From Moraxella sp. K1664 (GTDB taxonomy: Bacteria; Pseudomonadota; Gammaproteobacteria; Pseudomonadales; Moraxellaceae), in NCBI RefSeq assembly GCF_039693965.1, contig NZ_CP155576.1, positions 2,046,001-2,110,000 on the forward strand: 64,000 nt of DNA. The letters are read 5' to 3'. The notes below the pieces were generated by a model. The model was not told the origin of the DNA and made no database searches. It saw only the letters and a program-made list of their open reading frames with translations. This document shows, in pieces, positions 52,169 through 60,638 of the stretch; the stretch's first letter is position 1; every line of letters starts with the position of its first letter. The position numbers and the translations under genes are program-made.

Positions 52169-53899
52169 ATGCCAACACCCAAAATCACCCCCAAAAACCC
52201 CGCTTTTGACCATACCAAATACCGTCCTTTTGAATTTGCTCCCAAATTAGAAAATCGGACTTGGTGTGATAAAAGAATTGAAAAAGCCCCCATCTGGGCG
52301 AGCGTGGATTTGCGAGACGGCAACCAAGCCTTGATTGACCCCATGACCATTGAGCAAAAATTACGCTTTTTTAAATTGCTCGTAGCGGTTGGTTTCAAGG
52401 AGATTGAGATTGGCTTTCCGTCTGCCGCCCAAGTGGAATTTGACTTTACACGTCTTTTGATTGAAGGCGGTCATGTGCCTGATGACGTTACTTTGCAGGT
52501 GCTGGTGCAGGCTCGTGAGCATTTGATTGAACGCACCTTTGAGAGCCTAAAAGGGGCAAAACGTGCCATTGTTCACGTTTATAACAGCACGTCAAGGGTG
52601 CAACGTGATAAGGTCTATCAGCTTGATAAGGACGGCATTAAGGCGATTGCGGTCAATGGAGCGACCCTGCTTAGAGACATTGCCAAACGCCATCCTGAGA
52701 CCGAGTGGATTTTTCAGTACAGTCCAGAGAGTTTTAGCCAGACCGAGACTGATTTTGCCGTAGAAGTCTGCCAAGCGGTGTGCGATGTGTGGCAACCCCA
52801 AGACGGACAAAAAGTGATTTTGAACCTACCTGCCACCGTAGAAGCGTCCACGCCCAACCTGTATGCCGACCAGATTGAGTATTTTTGTCGTCATTTGCCA
52901 AGCCGTAAAGACGTGATTGTGAGCCTACACACGCACAACGACCGTGGTTGTGGCGTGGCAGCAAGTGAGCTTGGTGTTATGGCAGGGGCTGACCGCGTGG
53001 AGGGTACGCTACTGGGTAATGGCGAGCGTACGGGCAACATGGATATTTTGACCATGGCAATGAACCTGTACACGCAAGGGGTAGACCCTGAGCTTGACTT
53101 GTCGCAAGTGAGTGAGATTGTGCAAGTAGCGACTGATTGCACCAATTTGCCCGTACACCCACGCCATGCCTATGTCGGCGAACTTGTGTTTACGGCTTTC
53201 TCAGGCTCGCACCAAGATGCCATTAAAAAGTCGCTTGATTATAATGAAAAACACCCCGAAACCGAACAGCATTGGGACGTGGCATACTTGCCCATTGACC
53301 CTGTGCATATCGGGCGAAGCTATCAAGACGTGGTGCGTATCAATAGCCAGTCGGGCAAGGGTGGGGCGGCGTATATTCTGCAACGTCATTATGGTTTTGA
53401 TTTGCCACGTTGGACGCAGATTGATTTTGCCAAAGTGGTGCAAAACCAAGCCGAGAGTTTGGCTCGTGAGCTAAAAACGGACGAATTGCTTGACATTTTT
53501 ACCAAGACTTATTTAACCCAAGAAACCTTTAAACTTAGTGATTATCAGATTAACAATAAGGGCGGAGATGTGTCATTCAACGGACAAATCGCCACGCCAA
53601 CCGATGTGCTAGAAATCATCGGGCAGGGCAATGGTGCGTTGTCAGCATTTATTGACGGACTGGTCAAGGCGACAGGCAAGGACATTCACGTTACCAATTA
53701 TTCAGAACACGCCATTAACGTCAAGGCGACCGAAAGCCTGCTTGATGACGAGCTGGGCGACAACCAAACCAACTCGGCGGCGGCGGCGTATGTTCAGCTT
53801 AATGTGGCAGGCAAGGTGTATTCTGGCATTGGCGTGTGCAACAGCACTGTATCGTCCATGCTAAAAGGCGTGCTGTCGGCATTGTCGCAGGCGTGGTAA
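52169..53899 (+). CDS. leuA: 2-isopropylmalate synthase LeuA
   Basis: LeuA condenses acetyl-CoA with 2-oxoisovalerate, the committed step of leucine synthesis. The 576-residue protein has IWASVDLRDGNQALIDPMTIEQKLRFFKLLVAVGFKEIEIGFPSAAQVEFDF (catalytic DLRDGNQAL), VIVSLHTHNDRGCGVAASELGVMAGADRVEGTLLGNGERTGNMDI (metal HTHND motif) and a C-terminal regulatory domain with allosteric leucine site (VQLNVAGKVYSGIGVCNSTVSSMLKGVLSAL). The length and the RPFEFAPKLENRTWCDKRIEKAPIW start mark the long LeuA class. A (CGG)4 run encodes SAAAAY near residue 531. The IS110 element sits just upstream and may affect its expression. Confidence 0.96.
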   Translation: MPTPKITPKNPAFDHTKYRPFEFAPKLENRTWCDKRIEKAPIWASVDLRDGNQALIDPMTIEQKLRFFKLLVAVGFKEIEIGFPSAAQVEFDFTRLLIEGGHVPDDVTLQVLVQAREHLIERTFESLKGAKRAIVHVYNSTSRVQRDKVYQLDKDGIKAIAVNGATLLRDIAKRHPETEWIFQYSPESFSQTETDFAVEVCQAVCDVWQPQDGQKVILNLPATVEASTPNLYADQIEYFCRHLPSRKDVIVSLHTHNDRGCGVAASELGVMAGADRVEGTLLGNGERTGNMDILTMAMNLYTQGVDPELDLSQVSEIVQVATDCTNLPVHPRHAYVGELVFTAFSGSHQDAIKKSLDYNEKHPETEQHWDVAYLPIDPVHIGRSYQDVVRINSQSGKGGAAYILQRHYGFDLPRWTQIDFAKVVQNQAESLARELKTDELLDIFTKTYLTQETFKLSDYQINNKGGDVSFNGQIATPTDVLEIIGQGNGALSAFIDGLVKATGKDIHVTNYSEHAINVKATESLLDDELGDNQTNSAAAAYVQLNVAGKVYSGIGVCNSTVSSMLKGVLSALSQAW

Positions 53900-54084
53900 T
53901 TGTCGTAATGTAATGATAAAAAGGGCGAAAATATTCGCTCTTTTTTATTTTTACAAAAATTTATTTAACATAATCCTAATTGAATTTTTTGGGGTGGAAT
54001 TGATAGGATGGGGGATTTAATCTATCGATAACATGTAGTGGGAAATTACATTCAATTTTGATGAATTAATTATTTGTACTTGAT

Positions 54085-54588
54085 TAGGACGTGCCCACCA
54101 TTGATAACATTTTTATAAAATACAGCCAACAAAATTGTATTTTACTACGGAAACCGTTCGCCCTGAGCTTGTCGAAGGGTCGGTTTCCGTCATGGTTCGA
54201 CAGGCTCACCACGAACGGAAACCGTGGTACTTTTTCATTTTGTATAGTGTAAGATGAAAGTTTGACAATTTCAACCAATTTTTGCATGAAAAATGGCTAT
54301 CCGACCACTTAATTTAAAAAAGCTAAGTTAAAATCTTAAAATTTACCCAGTTAAGTGGTCGGATTGTTTTTTATAATAGACTTCTTTCCAAACCCCGATT
54401 TTTGTGGATTTTTAAAAACTTCAACCCTAATACTTATAAAGGTTTATTTTTAGTTTGGAAAGAGATTTAATAAAAACTTGTCTGATAGAAAACTCACAGC
54501 CTTTGTTTTTTCCTTGAAAAACGGGCGATTCCCCTGCTTTTTTAAACAGGCATTTTTTATTGCAAATACCAAAGGTAGGCACGCCCTA
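54085..54588. repeat. MITE-like element copy 4 with three nested palindromes
   Basis: The ends TAGGACGTGCCCACCATTG and CCAAAGGTAGGCACGCCCTA match the family. It is 504 bp instead of 207 because other units lie inside: a REP-like unit (54148-54224), the ATCCGACCACTTAA palindrome (54299-54364, also in copy 1) and a CTTTCCAAAC/GTTTGGAAAG inverted unit (54384-54462). The remaining segments align with copies 2 and 3 in the same order. The nesting gives a relative order of insertion. Confidence 0.82.
54148..54224. repeat. REP-like unit within MITE copy 4
   Basis: CGGAAACCGTTCGCCCTGAG leads to ACCACGAACGGAAACCG, with a central CGGTTTCCGT. It contains the 13-base IS110 target motif GTTCGCCCTGAGC at 54156-54168. 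Confidence 0.8.
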
Positions 54589-54673
54589 GAGTGTGCCTAC
54601 CTTTGATAATATTTTCATAAAATATGATGAAGACTTAACACTTCCATCAAACACCAAGGGTGGGCATGCCCTA
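54587..54673. repeat. MITE-like element copy 5 (87 bp, internally deleted)
   Basis: It starts TAGAGTGTGCCTACCTTTGA and ends AGGGTGGGCATGCCCTA. Only the outer parts of the family are kept (ATAAAATATGATGAAGACTTAACACTTCCATCA near the left). Its first TA is the last TA of copy 4, consistent with insertion at the TA flank. Confidence 0.78.
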
Positions 54674-54738
54674 CTGACATAAAGTTGAGAGTAGAGTGTA
54701 TTCTATAAAAATACCATCAATGGCAGGTGCTACTTACC

Positions 54739-55632
54739 CTAGCATTCATTTAAGCCCAATACTTGACTAATCAGCTCATAAGCAATCGTCCCTTGCTTGG
54801 GAATCAGTGGTAGGTCATCTTTGCCAAAGAACTGAGCGTGGGACAGTTCATCTTCATCGATGACGATGTTTCCCGACTTATAAGTGGCACAAAAGCCAAG
54901 CATAAGATTGGTCGGATATGGCCAGGCTTGGCTTTTGATGTAGCGGATGTTGTTCACATGAATGCCTGTCTCTTCTAGCACTTCACGATGAATGGTCATC
55001 TCGGCACTCTCGCCCACTTCCATAAATCCAGCGATGAGTCCATACATGCCTGTTGCCTGATGGCGATGATGTTGTGCTAATAGGATTTGGAGCTGACCTG
55101 TCACAGGACAGGGACGGGTGATGGCGATGATGACACAAGGCTGTATTTTAGGATAAAAATGCTGATGGCAGGCAGGACATGCCATGGTGTTTTCTTTGTG
55201 ATGGCGCACTGTTTTGGTGCCACAATAACCGCAGAATTGATTGCCCTTTTGCCATAATAACAGCTGAATGCCTGCCGAGATTTCATGGGCGGTGTGGCTG
55301 TCGGTTACGGCAACGGTATGGCGATAGGCGATGAACTCGCCATTAAGATGGTCGAGATGATTTGGTTTGGTAGGGTGTGGCTCGACCATCTTTTGATAAT
55401 CAATGGCAAACACCCGCCTGTCATCATATCTAAAATGAAGCAATTCAACCACGCCCAGTGTGTCATCTAAACCATCGTCCAAGCCGTCAATTAAACCATC
55501 TATGCCTATCTCGATATGGTCAAATGCATAAGGTTTGCCATCACGACAAAAAACACGCTCGCCATCAATGACCCATATTGTATGGGTAGTCGATGACGGA
55601 GTGCCTGTGAGAGTGATGTTCTGATGGCTCAT
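54739..55632 (-). CDS. nudC: NAD+ diphosphatase NudC
   Basis: NudC hydrolyses NAD(H) and removes NAD caps from RNA. The 297-residue protein has a zinc ribbon (FCGYCGTKTVRHHKENTMACPACHQHFYPKIQPCVIIAI), the Nudix box GLIAGFMEVGESAEMTIHREVLEETGI and the NADH-type motif SQAWPYPTNLMLGF (SQPWPFPxS in relatives). It is longer at the N terminus than E. coli NudC (257). Its start codon overlaps the stop of the FimL-like gene upstream (ATGA), so the two are co-translated. Confidence 0.93.
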   Translation of the reverse strand: MSHQNITLTGTPSSTTHTIWVIDGERVFCRDGKPYAFDHIEIGIDGLIDGLDDGLDDTLGVVELLHFRYDDRRVFAIDYQKMVEPHPTKPNHLDHLNGEFIAYRHTVAVTDSHTAHEISAGIQLLLWQKGNQFCGYCGTKTVRHHKENTMACPACHQHFYPKIQPCVIIAITRPCPVTGQLQILLAQHHRHQATGMYGLIAGFMEVGESAEMTIHREVLEETGIHVNNIRYIKSQAWPYPTNLMLGFCATYKSGNIVIDEDELSHAQFFGKDDLPLIPKQGTIAYELISQVLGLNEC

Positions 55633-57314
55633 GCCACAAGCTGATTTAAGCTATTTTGGCTGATGAGAATGCTTTGTTCATTGGTGGGTCGGTTTTCTTC
55701 GAAGTTTTCAAATTCAAAGTCCGCTGCAACCAAGACATCTGCCCAAGCATTGCTGATGCGTGCCAGCTCGCCATCAGGGGCGGTTTTGACTTTATCAAGC
55801 AGTCCATTTTCTAGGCGACGAGCCAGCAGATACAGCTGAGCCGATGTGGCAGATAGACGTAAGAATGCTGCCGCCCCTGCCACTTGGCGAATCATCTCGG
55901 GCGTGTTTTGTAGGTTCATGATGTCACGGTTACTATCTGCGATATAGTCAGTCAATGCCAAAGTTGCTGCGGTTAGATTGCTACGTGCTTCTTTAACTAG
56001 GGCTTCATAAGACGTGTCTAGCTGATGCAGGGAGATTTCACGGTTATGCAGGGGTAATTTAACCGCCCCTGGGGTGTGGCTCTTAGATAGGAAAATGGCA
56101 GCGTTCTCAGCGACCAATAGTTTGTCCAAGAAAGTATCCAAGTCTTCTAGGGTGGGATTTTGCCAGCTACCGATTTGAGATGATGCCGCTTTTAGTGCTT
56201 GGCTGGCATCGGTAAGTTCTAACAGTATCATGGTTCCAGACAGGGTGTCAAGCTCGGTTTTGATGTCATCGATACTGACCATGTCGCCAATCTCAGCCAT
56301 GCCGTTAGATGCACGCACGAATTTATCCACTTTTTGTTTGATGGCTTCTAATTGCTCTTGAATCAAGTCATTGAGCGTATCGGTGATTTCACGGTTGGGC
56401 CCGAACAAGAAACGTTGCATTTCACTAAACTTGGTGTCACTCACTCGGTTTAGGGCGTACTTTTGATTGGCAAGGGTGGCAAAGTCTTTGTTTTTGTTGC
56501 AAGCAAAGCTAACCATCTCGGCAAAACGACGGTCTTCAATCGGCAGATAGTCAGAAAATTGCTGTTCTAGATAAACCAAGATGCGCTTTTTGGCATGGCT
56601 GAGTGGTAGGTCGTTGGCGATGTTCTGGGTGATGGTCTTTGCTGACTGCCAAAATAAGGTGTCAGAATGCTGGGCAATCACAGCACAGACTTTGGTCATG
56701 CCATCTAATTTTTGGCGTTCATCATCAGAGATGATACCATCTTTGTTTTCAAGAACGACAGACAGACCGGCACGATAGGCTTGGGTTAAGGCTCTGGCAT
56801 TGAGCCCAAGCGTGCTAAGAGAAGTGTAGTTTGCTTGGGGGTCGGCGATGATAACGCTGTTAATGTTCTGGTTTAGGGTGGTGGATTCGATGGCAACATG
56901 CCCCAAATGCTCGCCCAGTTTATTAATGATGGGTAGTAGCAAGGCAGGTTCGGGTGTTTCTTTTAATAGGACAAATTCAACGTAGCGGTCTAGTAGCATG
57001 ATGGCTTCTGAGATGTCTGTCATTAGAATCTCATTTTCGTCTTCGTCGCCATCGGCATTACCGTGCAGTAGAGTGTAGCTTGCTGATAGATTCTCGGCAA
57101 GCAGCCCTGCCCCGTTAAAGGCGATCAATTTAAAAATGGCAGATAACTGTGATAAGTTACTTGCCGAGTCTAGCAGTAAGGGGGCTTGGTCGGGGTCATC
57201 ATAAAACTCACGCAAATGCGTCTCAGCATCTTTTAATACCGTACTGATTTCATTACGCAAAATATGAAGTGATGATAAGTCAAAATTGGTGGCGGTTTTG
57301 GCTGATTGAGTCAT
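55629..57314 (-). CDS. fimL: FimL-like protein related to the ChpA N terminus
   Basis: The 561-residue protein is almost entirely helical, with no membrane segment. It begins MTQSAKTATNFDLSSLHILRNEISTVLKDAETHLREFYDDPDQAPLLLDSASNLSQLSAIFKLIAFNGAGLLAENL, which resembles the N-terminal histidine-phosphotransfer-like modules of ChpA and of FimL in Pseudomonas, regulators of type IV pili and cAMP through the Pil-Chp system. FimL has about the same length. The expected phosphoacceptor His positions appear replaced, as in FimL. This call rests on recalled similarity. It is coupled to nudC. Confidence 0.6.
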   Translation of the reverse strand: MTQSAKTATNFDLSSLHILRNEISTVLKDAETHLREFYDDPDQAPLLLDSASNLSQLSAIFKLIAFNGAGLLAENLSASYTLLHGNADGDEDENEILMTDISEAIMLLDRYVEFVLLKETPEPALLLPIINKLGEHLGHVAIESTTLNQNINSVIIADPQANYTSLSTLGLNARALTQAYRAGLSVVLENKDGIISDDERQKLDGMTKVCAVIAQHSDTLFWQSAKTITQNIANDLPLSHAKKRILVYLEQQFSDYLPIEDRRFAEMVSFACNKNKDFATLANQKYALNRVSDTKFSEMQRFLFGPNREITDTLNDLIQEQLEAIKQKVDKFVRASNGMAEIGDMVSIDDIKTELDTLSGTMILLELTDASQALKAASSQIGSWQNPTLEDLDTFLDKLLVAENAAIFLSKSHTPGAVKLPLHNREISLHQLDTSYEALVKEARSNLTAATLALTDYIADSNRDIMNLQNTPEMIRQVAGAAAFLRLSATSAQLYLLARRLENGLLDKVKTAPDGELARISNAWADVLVAADFEFENFEENRPTNEQSILISQNSLNQLVA

Positions 57315-57423
57315 GATAATCCTGTTGTTTTACAGCACGCATTAATAATCGCTACATTTAACCATGTTTGGCGAAACTTGGCAAGTAAAATTATACTAAA
57401 TAGGGCAAATATCGGATAAATTG

Positions 57424-59034
57424 TTATTTAAGTACGCTCTCACGCCATGCCCCATCGGCAGAGAAGTCATCTTTTGAGCGGATTAGTTGGGCGGACAATG
57501 CACTTAAATCACTAAAACTAATCTCGCCCCTGTTGTCATCTTGGTTCACCCCTTCTTCTTCCATGCTCATGGCAATCTGCCCACTGGTCATGGCAAGATA
57601 GACTTCAAGCAAAATCTGCGAGTCTTTTAATGCCCCGTGGTAGGAACGGTCAATGTCTTGACCGACGTCTAGGCGTTTGGCAAGGGCGTCCAAATTGTTT
57701 TTTTGCCCTGCGTACATTTTGCGGGCAAGCATGAGTGAGTCGGTGACTTCCACGACATCGGCAAAGTCGGTCATGCCCACTTTATCAAACTCGTGCGATA
57801 AAAATTTCATATCAAACTGGGCGTTATGAGCGATGATTTCCGCCCCTTTCATGAACTCATAGACATAAGGAGCAACATCGGCAAATCGGGGTTTGTCTAC
57901 CAAAAATTCATTATGAATGCCGTGAACGCCAATGACTTCATCGTCCATCTCCCTGTCGGGATTTAGGTACACATGCAGTTGAACCCCAGTTGGCTTACGC
58001 TTGACCATCTCAACAATGCCAATCTCAACGATACGGTCGCCCGTGGCAGGGTCAATGCCCGTCGTCTCCGTATCCATAATCAGCTGACGCTCTGACGCCC
58101 CACGATGAATGGGGTCGGGCAGTACCGCCCAAAACGGCTCACGAATCTCATCGGTGCGTCCGTCATAGTCGGGGTTTTGGTGGTTGTGGCGAACCACTTG
58201 CATGGGGGCAGGTGGTGTTTTTTTCTTGGATTTTTTGGCGGGGGTTTTATTTTGCGTTTGGCTGACTGGCTCGCTGTCATTAATATCCGCTCCCACATCT
58301 ACCATTGGGGTAGCAGGGTCAAATTCATCATCTGCCATCATGTTTGCCATGTCTGCATAGTAATCCATGTCCTCGCCCAAATCGCTCTCATAAACGGCAT
58401 TTTCATGAATGGCATTGTCATGAAAATCATTGCCGTGAAAATTGCTGTCATCAAGGGCGTGGTTGGTGGTCTCATTCATCGTGGTTGTCTCGTCTGTCTC
58501 TTTTGATATGATGTTTGGCTCGGTATTGGTTTTGCTGTTTGTCTTGTCGCTTGCAGGGTTATTTGTTGGGGTGTGACTGATAAACAGCTCGCCACTGCCA
58601 GTAACGCCATCATTGGCAAGTTTGTCCGCCATCTCATTGCCGACATGTCCTGCATGTCCTTTTATCCATTGCCAATCAATGGTGCGACGTTGGCAGGCAT
58701 TATCTAGGCGTATCCATAGGTCTTGGTTGAGCACTGCTTTGCCGTCTGCTTTTTTCCAGCCTTTGGCTTTCCATCCGTTAATCCACTGGGTAATGCCGTT
58801 TTTGACATAGCCCGAGTCCGTCCAAATCTGTATCGGCGTATCGGCAGGCGTGCGTTCTAAGGCAGTGATTGCCCCCATAAGCTCCATGCGGTTGTTGGTG
58901 GTGTCGCTCTCACCACCCCAAATGTTTAGCACGTCGCCTGTGGGGTAGATGATGTGCGTGCCAAATCCGCCAGCGGATGCCCCTGCCTTGCCGTTGCCTT
59001 TGCACGCCCCGTCAGTATAAGCGATGATGGTCAT
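57424..59034 (-). CDS. rnhA-dnaQ: Fusion of ribonuclease HI and DNA polymerase III epsilon subunit
   Basis: The 536-residue protein has two enzymes. Residues 1-150 are RNase HI ([50 protein letters not shown]: all four acidic residues present), which degrades RNA in RNA-DNA hybrids. A linker of about 160 residues rich in Asn, Asp and Thr follows. Residues from about 312 are the DnaQ proofreading exonuclease: [26 protein letters not shown] (Exo I), [18 protein letters not shown] (Exo II), [18 protein letters not shown] (Exo III). No stop or frameshift lies between them. In E. coli the two genes are adjacent but divergent. The start overlaps aroQ. Confidence 0.92.
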   Translation of the reverse strand: MTIIAYTDGACKGNGKAGASAGGFGTHIIYPTGDVLNIWGGESDTTNNRMELMGAITALERTPADTPIQIWTDSGYVKNGITQWINGWKAKGWKKADGKAVLNQDLWIRLDNACQRRTIDWQWIKGHAGHVGNEMADKLANDGVTGSGELFISHTPTNNPASDKTNSKTNTEPNIISKETDETTTMNETTNHALDDSNFHGNDFHDNAIHENAVYESDLGEDMDYYADMANMMADDEFDPATPMVDVGADINDSEPVSQTQNKTPAKKSKKKTPPAPMQVVRHNHQNPDYDGRTDEIREPFWAVLPDPIHRGASERQLIMDTETTGIDPATGDRIVEIGIVEMVKRKPTGVQLHVYLNPDREMDDEVIGVHGIHNEFLVDKPRFADVAPYVYEFMKGAEIIAHNAQFDMKFLSHEFDKVGMTDFADVVEVTDSLMLARKMYAGQKNNLDALAKRLDVGQDIDRSYHGALKDSQILLEVYLAMTSGQIAMSMEEEGVNQDDNRGEISFSDLSALSAQLIRSKDDFSADGAWRESVLK

Positions 59035-59525
59035 GAGTGTACGCCATTTGTTTTATATAAATTTTTTAAAAACCATGCTAATGCCATGTCATAACCCATG
59101 TCGCCAAGCCCACAAATCACGCCCACTGCCTTGTCCGAAAAATACGAATGACTGCGAAACGGTTCACGAGCGTGGATATTGGATAAATGCACTTCAATAA
59201 AGGGTTTGCCACTGGCAAGCAGGGCGTCACGAATGGCAACGGATGTATGGGTAAAGGCGGCTGGATTGATGATGACCCCATCAAATTTGTCGTGGTCGTC
59301 CGCCAATACGCCTTGGTTGCCGATGATGTCCACGATGTCGCCTTCGTGGTTGGATTGAAAATGGTCAAGTTGGATACCGTGCTGATGAGCGGTGGTGGAT
59401 AGGCGGTGAACGATGTCTTGTAAGGTGGTCGTACCATAAATGTGCGGTTCACGCTTGCCCAGTAAGTGCAGATTGGCACCGTTTAGCACTAATAATTTAC
59501 GGTTTAGGGGTGTGGTTTGGTTCAT
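59031..59525 (-). CDS. aroQ: Type II 3-dehydroquinate dehydratase
   Basis: AroQ dehydrates 3-dehydroquinate in the shikimate pathway. The 164-residue protein starts [35 protein letters not shown] (family motif LNGPNLNLLGxREPxxYG, here with Ala and His replacing Pro and Asn), then [30 protein letters not shown] and [41 protein letters not shown]. The catalytic Tyr and His are present. Its stop overlaps the rnhA-dnaQ start (ATGA); the order aroQ then rnhA-dnaQ suggests an operon. Confidence 0.95.
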   Translation of the reverse strand: MNQTTPLNRKLLVLNGANLHLLGKREPHIYGTTTLQDIVHRLSTTAHQHGIQLDHFQSNHEGDIVDIIGNQGVLADDHDKFDGVIINPAAFTHTSVAIRDALLASGKPFIEVHLSNIHAREPFRSHSYFSDKAVGVICGLGDMGYDMALAWFLKNLYKTNGVHS

Positions 59526-59626
59526 GGGTGCTGATGTCTGTGTGTTTTATGTTAAATGCTGATTATTTTAACAAATTTTTAAAGGTAGTGGGGCGTAAAT
59601 TTTTTGTTAATGTTTGGTTACATACG

Positions 59627-59655
59627 TTTACAGCTCTTTAAAAGTGTGCTATATT
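59627..59655 (+). promoter_or_regulatory. Promoter candidate of cspA
   Basis: TTTACA (59627-59632), 17 bases, TATATT (59650-59655) is a near-consensus sigma70 promoter. It predicts a leader of about 90 bases before the cspA ATG. Confidence 0.7.
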
Positions 59656-59710
59656 TAGGCACGAGTTTATGGTAACTGCGTAGTGCGTAGACTTATTTGG
59701 TTATTTGTAT

Positions 59711-59740
59711 CATTGTAAGTGTTACAATGTGGTATTTTTT
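59711..59740 (+). promoter_or_regulatory. Leader hairpin of cspA
   Basis: CATTGTAA and TTACAATG form an 8-bp stem with loop GTG, followed by TGGTATTTTTT. It resembles an intrinsic terminator or a temperature-sensitive leader element just before the AAGGAAG ribosome binding site and ATG 59752. Confidence 0.5.
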
Positions 59741-59751
59741 AAGGAAGTGTT

Positions 59752-59964
59752 ATGTCTGCTCGTGAACAAGGTCAGGTTAAATGGTTTAACAATGCCAAAG
59801 GTTTTGGCTTTATCCAGCGTGCCACTGGCGAAGATGTGTTTGTGCATTTTCGTTCTATTGTCGGTGACGGCTATCGCTCGCTCAGAGAAGGTGAAATGGT
59901 GGAATTTGTCGTGACCGAAGGCGATAAAGGATTGCAAGCCGAAGAAGTCACCAAATTAATGTGA
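59752..59964 (+). CDS. cspA: Cold-shock protein CspA family
   Basis: The 70-residue protein is a single cold-shock domain binding single-stranded RNA or [66 protein letters not shown], with RNP1 (KGFGFI) and RNP2 (VFVHF) intact. Such proteins melt RNA structure; not all are cold-induced. The AAGGAAG ribosome binding site, long leader and terminator mark a single-gene unit. Confidence 0.95.
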   Translation: MSAREQGQVKWFNNAKGFGFIQRATGEDVFVHFRSIVGDGYRSLREGEMVEFVVTEGDKGLQAEEVTKLM

Positions 59965-59978
59965 TATTTACGTCACGC

Positions 59979-60006
59979 AAAACCTGCCCTTGGGGTGGGT
60001 TTTTTT
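59979..60006 (+). terminator. cspA intrinsic terminator
   Basis: AAAACCTGCCC pairs with GGGTGGGTTTT (with wobble or mismatch) around a short TTGG loop, followed by TTTTTT. It lies 15 bases beyond the cspA stop. Confidence 0.75.
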
Positions 60007-60101
60007 GTGGGGGTTTTAAAATTGGGCTTTTAAATTGGGTTTTGCCTGTCATGATAAGTTATGATAGAATATAGGATTGATTCTTTTATAAAGGCGTGAT
60101 T

Positions 60102-60509
60102 ATGCAAAAGCCAAACAAACTTATCTGCACACTCGGTACCCTAGCGTTGTTCGGTATCAGTGGCACGGCTCATTCGGCAGTGACTTTGTCAGCGGACGAA
60201 TCAGCCAGAATCGAAGAGATAGCAGGGATTTGCATGGTTGCCAGTAAAGGTGTTTATGACATCGCCATCGACCATCAAAATGGGGTCAGCAAAGATAAAG
60301 CTAAGAAAAACCTTGACAAAGCCCTAAAAAGAGTGGAAAAAAGTTTTTCCAAAAAAGACATGGTGTCATTTATTGATGAGACATGGCACAACGGCTTGAA
60401 TATCATTTATAAAATGCCTGTTTATGATGACAAAGCTGACAAAGAGCGGTTTGTTCAACAAGCCGTGGAAGGCTCACTTAATGCCTGTTTTGATGATTTG
60501 GATGGATGA
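60102..60509 (+). CDS. Small secreted protein of unknown function
   Basis: The 135-residue product has a signal peptide (MQKPNKLICTLGTLALFGISGTAHSAV). The mature part is about 108 residues, helical and charged, with two Cys (AGICMVASKG and LNACFDDLDG) that may form a disulfide, and FIDETWHNGLNIIYKMP in between. I do not recognise the family. ATG 60102 was chosen over GTG 60096 because GGCG(T)GATT gives it better spacing. Single gene between cspA and rhlB. Confidence 0.7.
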   Translation: MQKPNKLICTLGTLALFGISGTAHSAVTLSADESARIEEIAGICMVASKGVYDIAIDHQNGVSKDKAKKNLDKALKRVEKSFSKKDMVSFIDETWHNGLNIIYKMPVYDDKADKERFVQQAVEGSLNACFDDLDG

Positions 60510-60638
60510 TTTAAAATTATCAAAAGATAAAAACGTAAATGTTGCCAATCACTTTTAATTTTATCATTTTTAAAAGTATCATTGGCAAGCATTTGGTAAA
60601 AATACCAAACAATATTCGCCCATTTAGCTTAAAAGGAC

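Larger units (their letters stand above)
53900..54738. other. Gene-free repeat-rich region between leuA and nudC
   Basis: This 839-base region holds no credible gene. Its contents are a weak hairpin after leuA (AAAAAGGGCGAAAATATTCGCTCTTTTTTA, 53919-53946), MITE copy 4 (54085-54588) with three nested palindromes, and MITE copy 5 (54587-54673), which abuts copy 4 and shares its TA. The final 65 bases lie beyond the stop of the minus-strand nudC gene. Confidence 0.75.
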
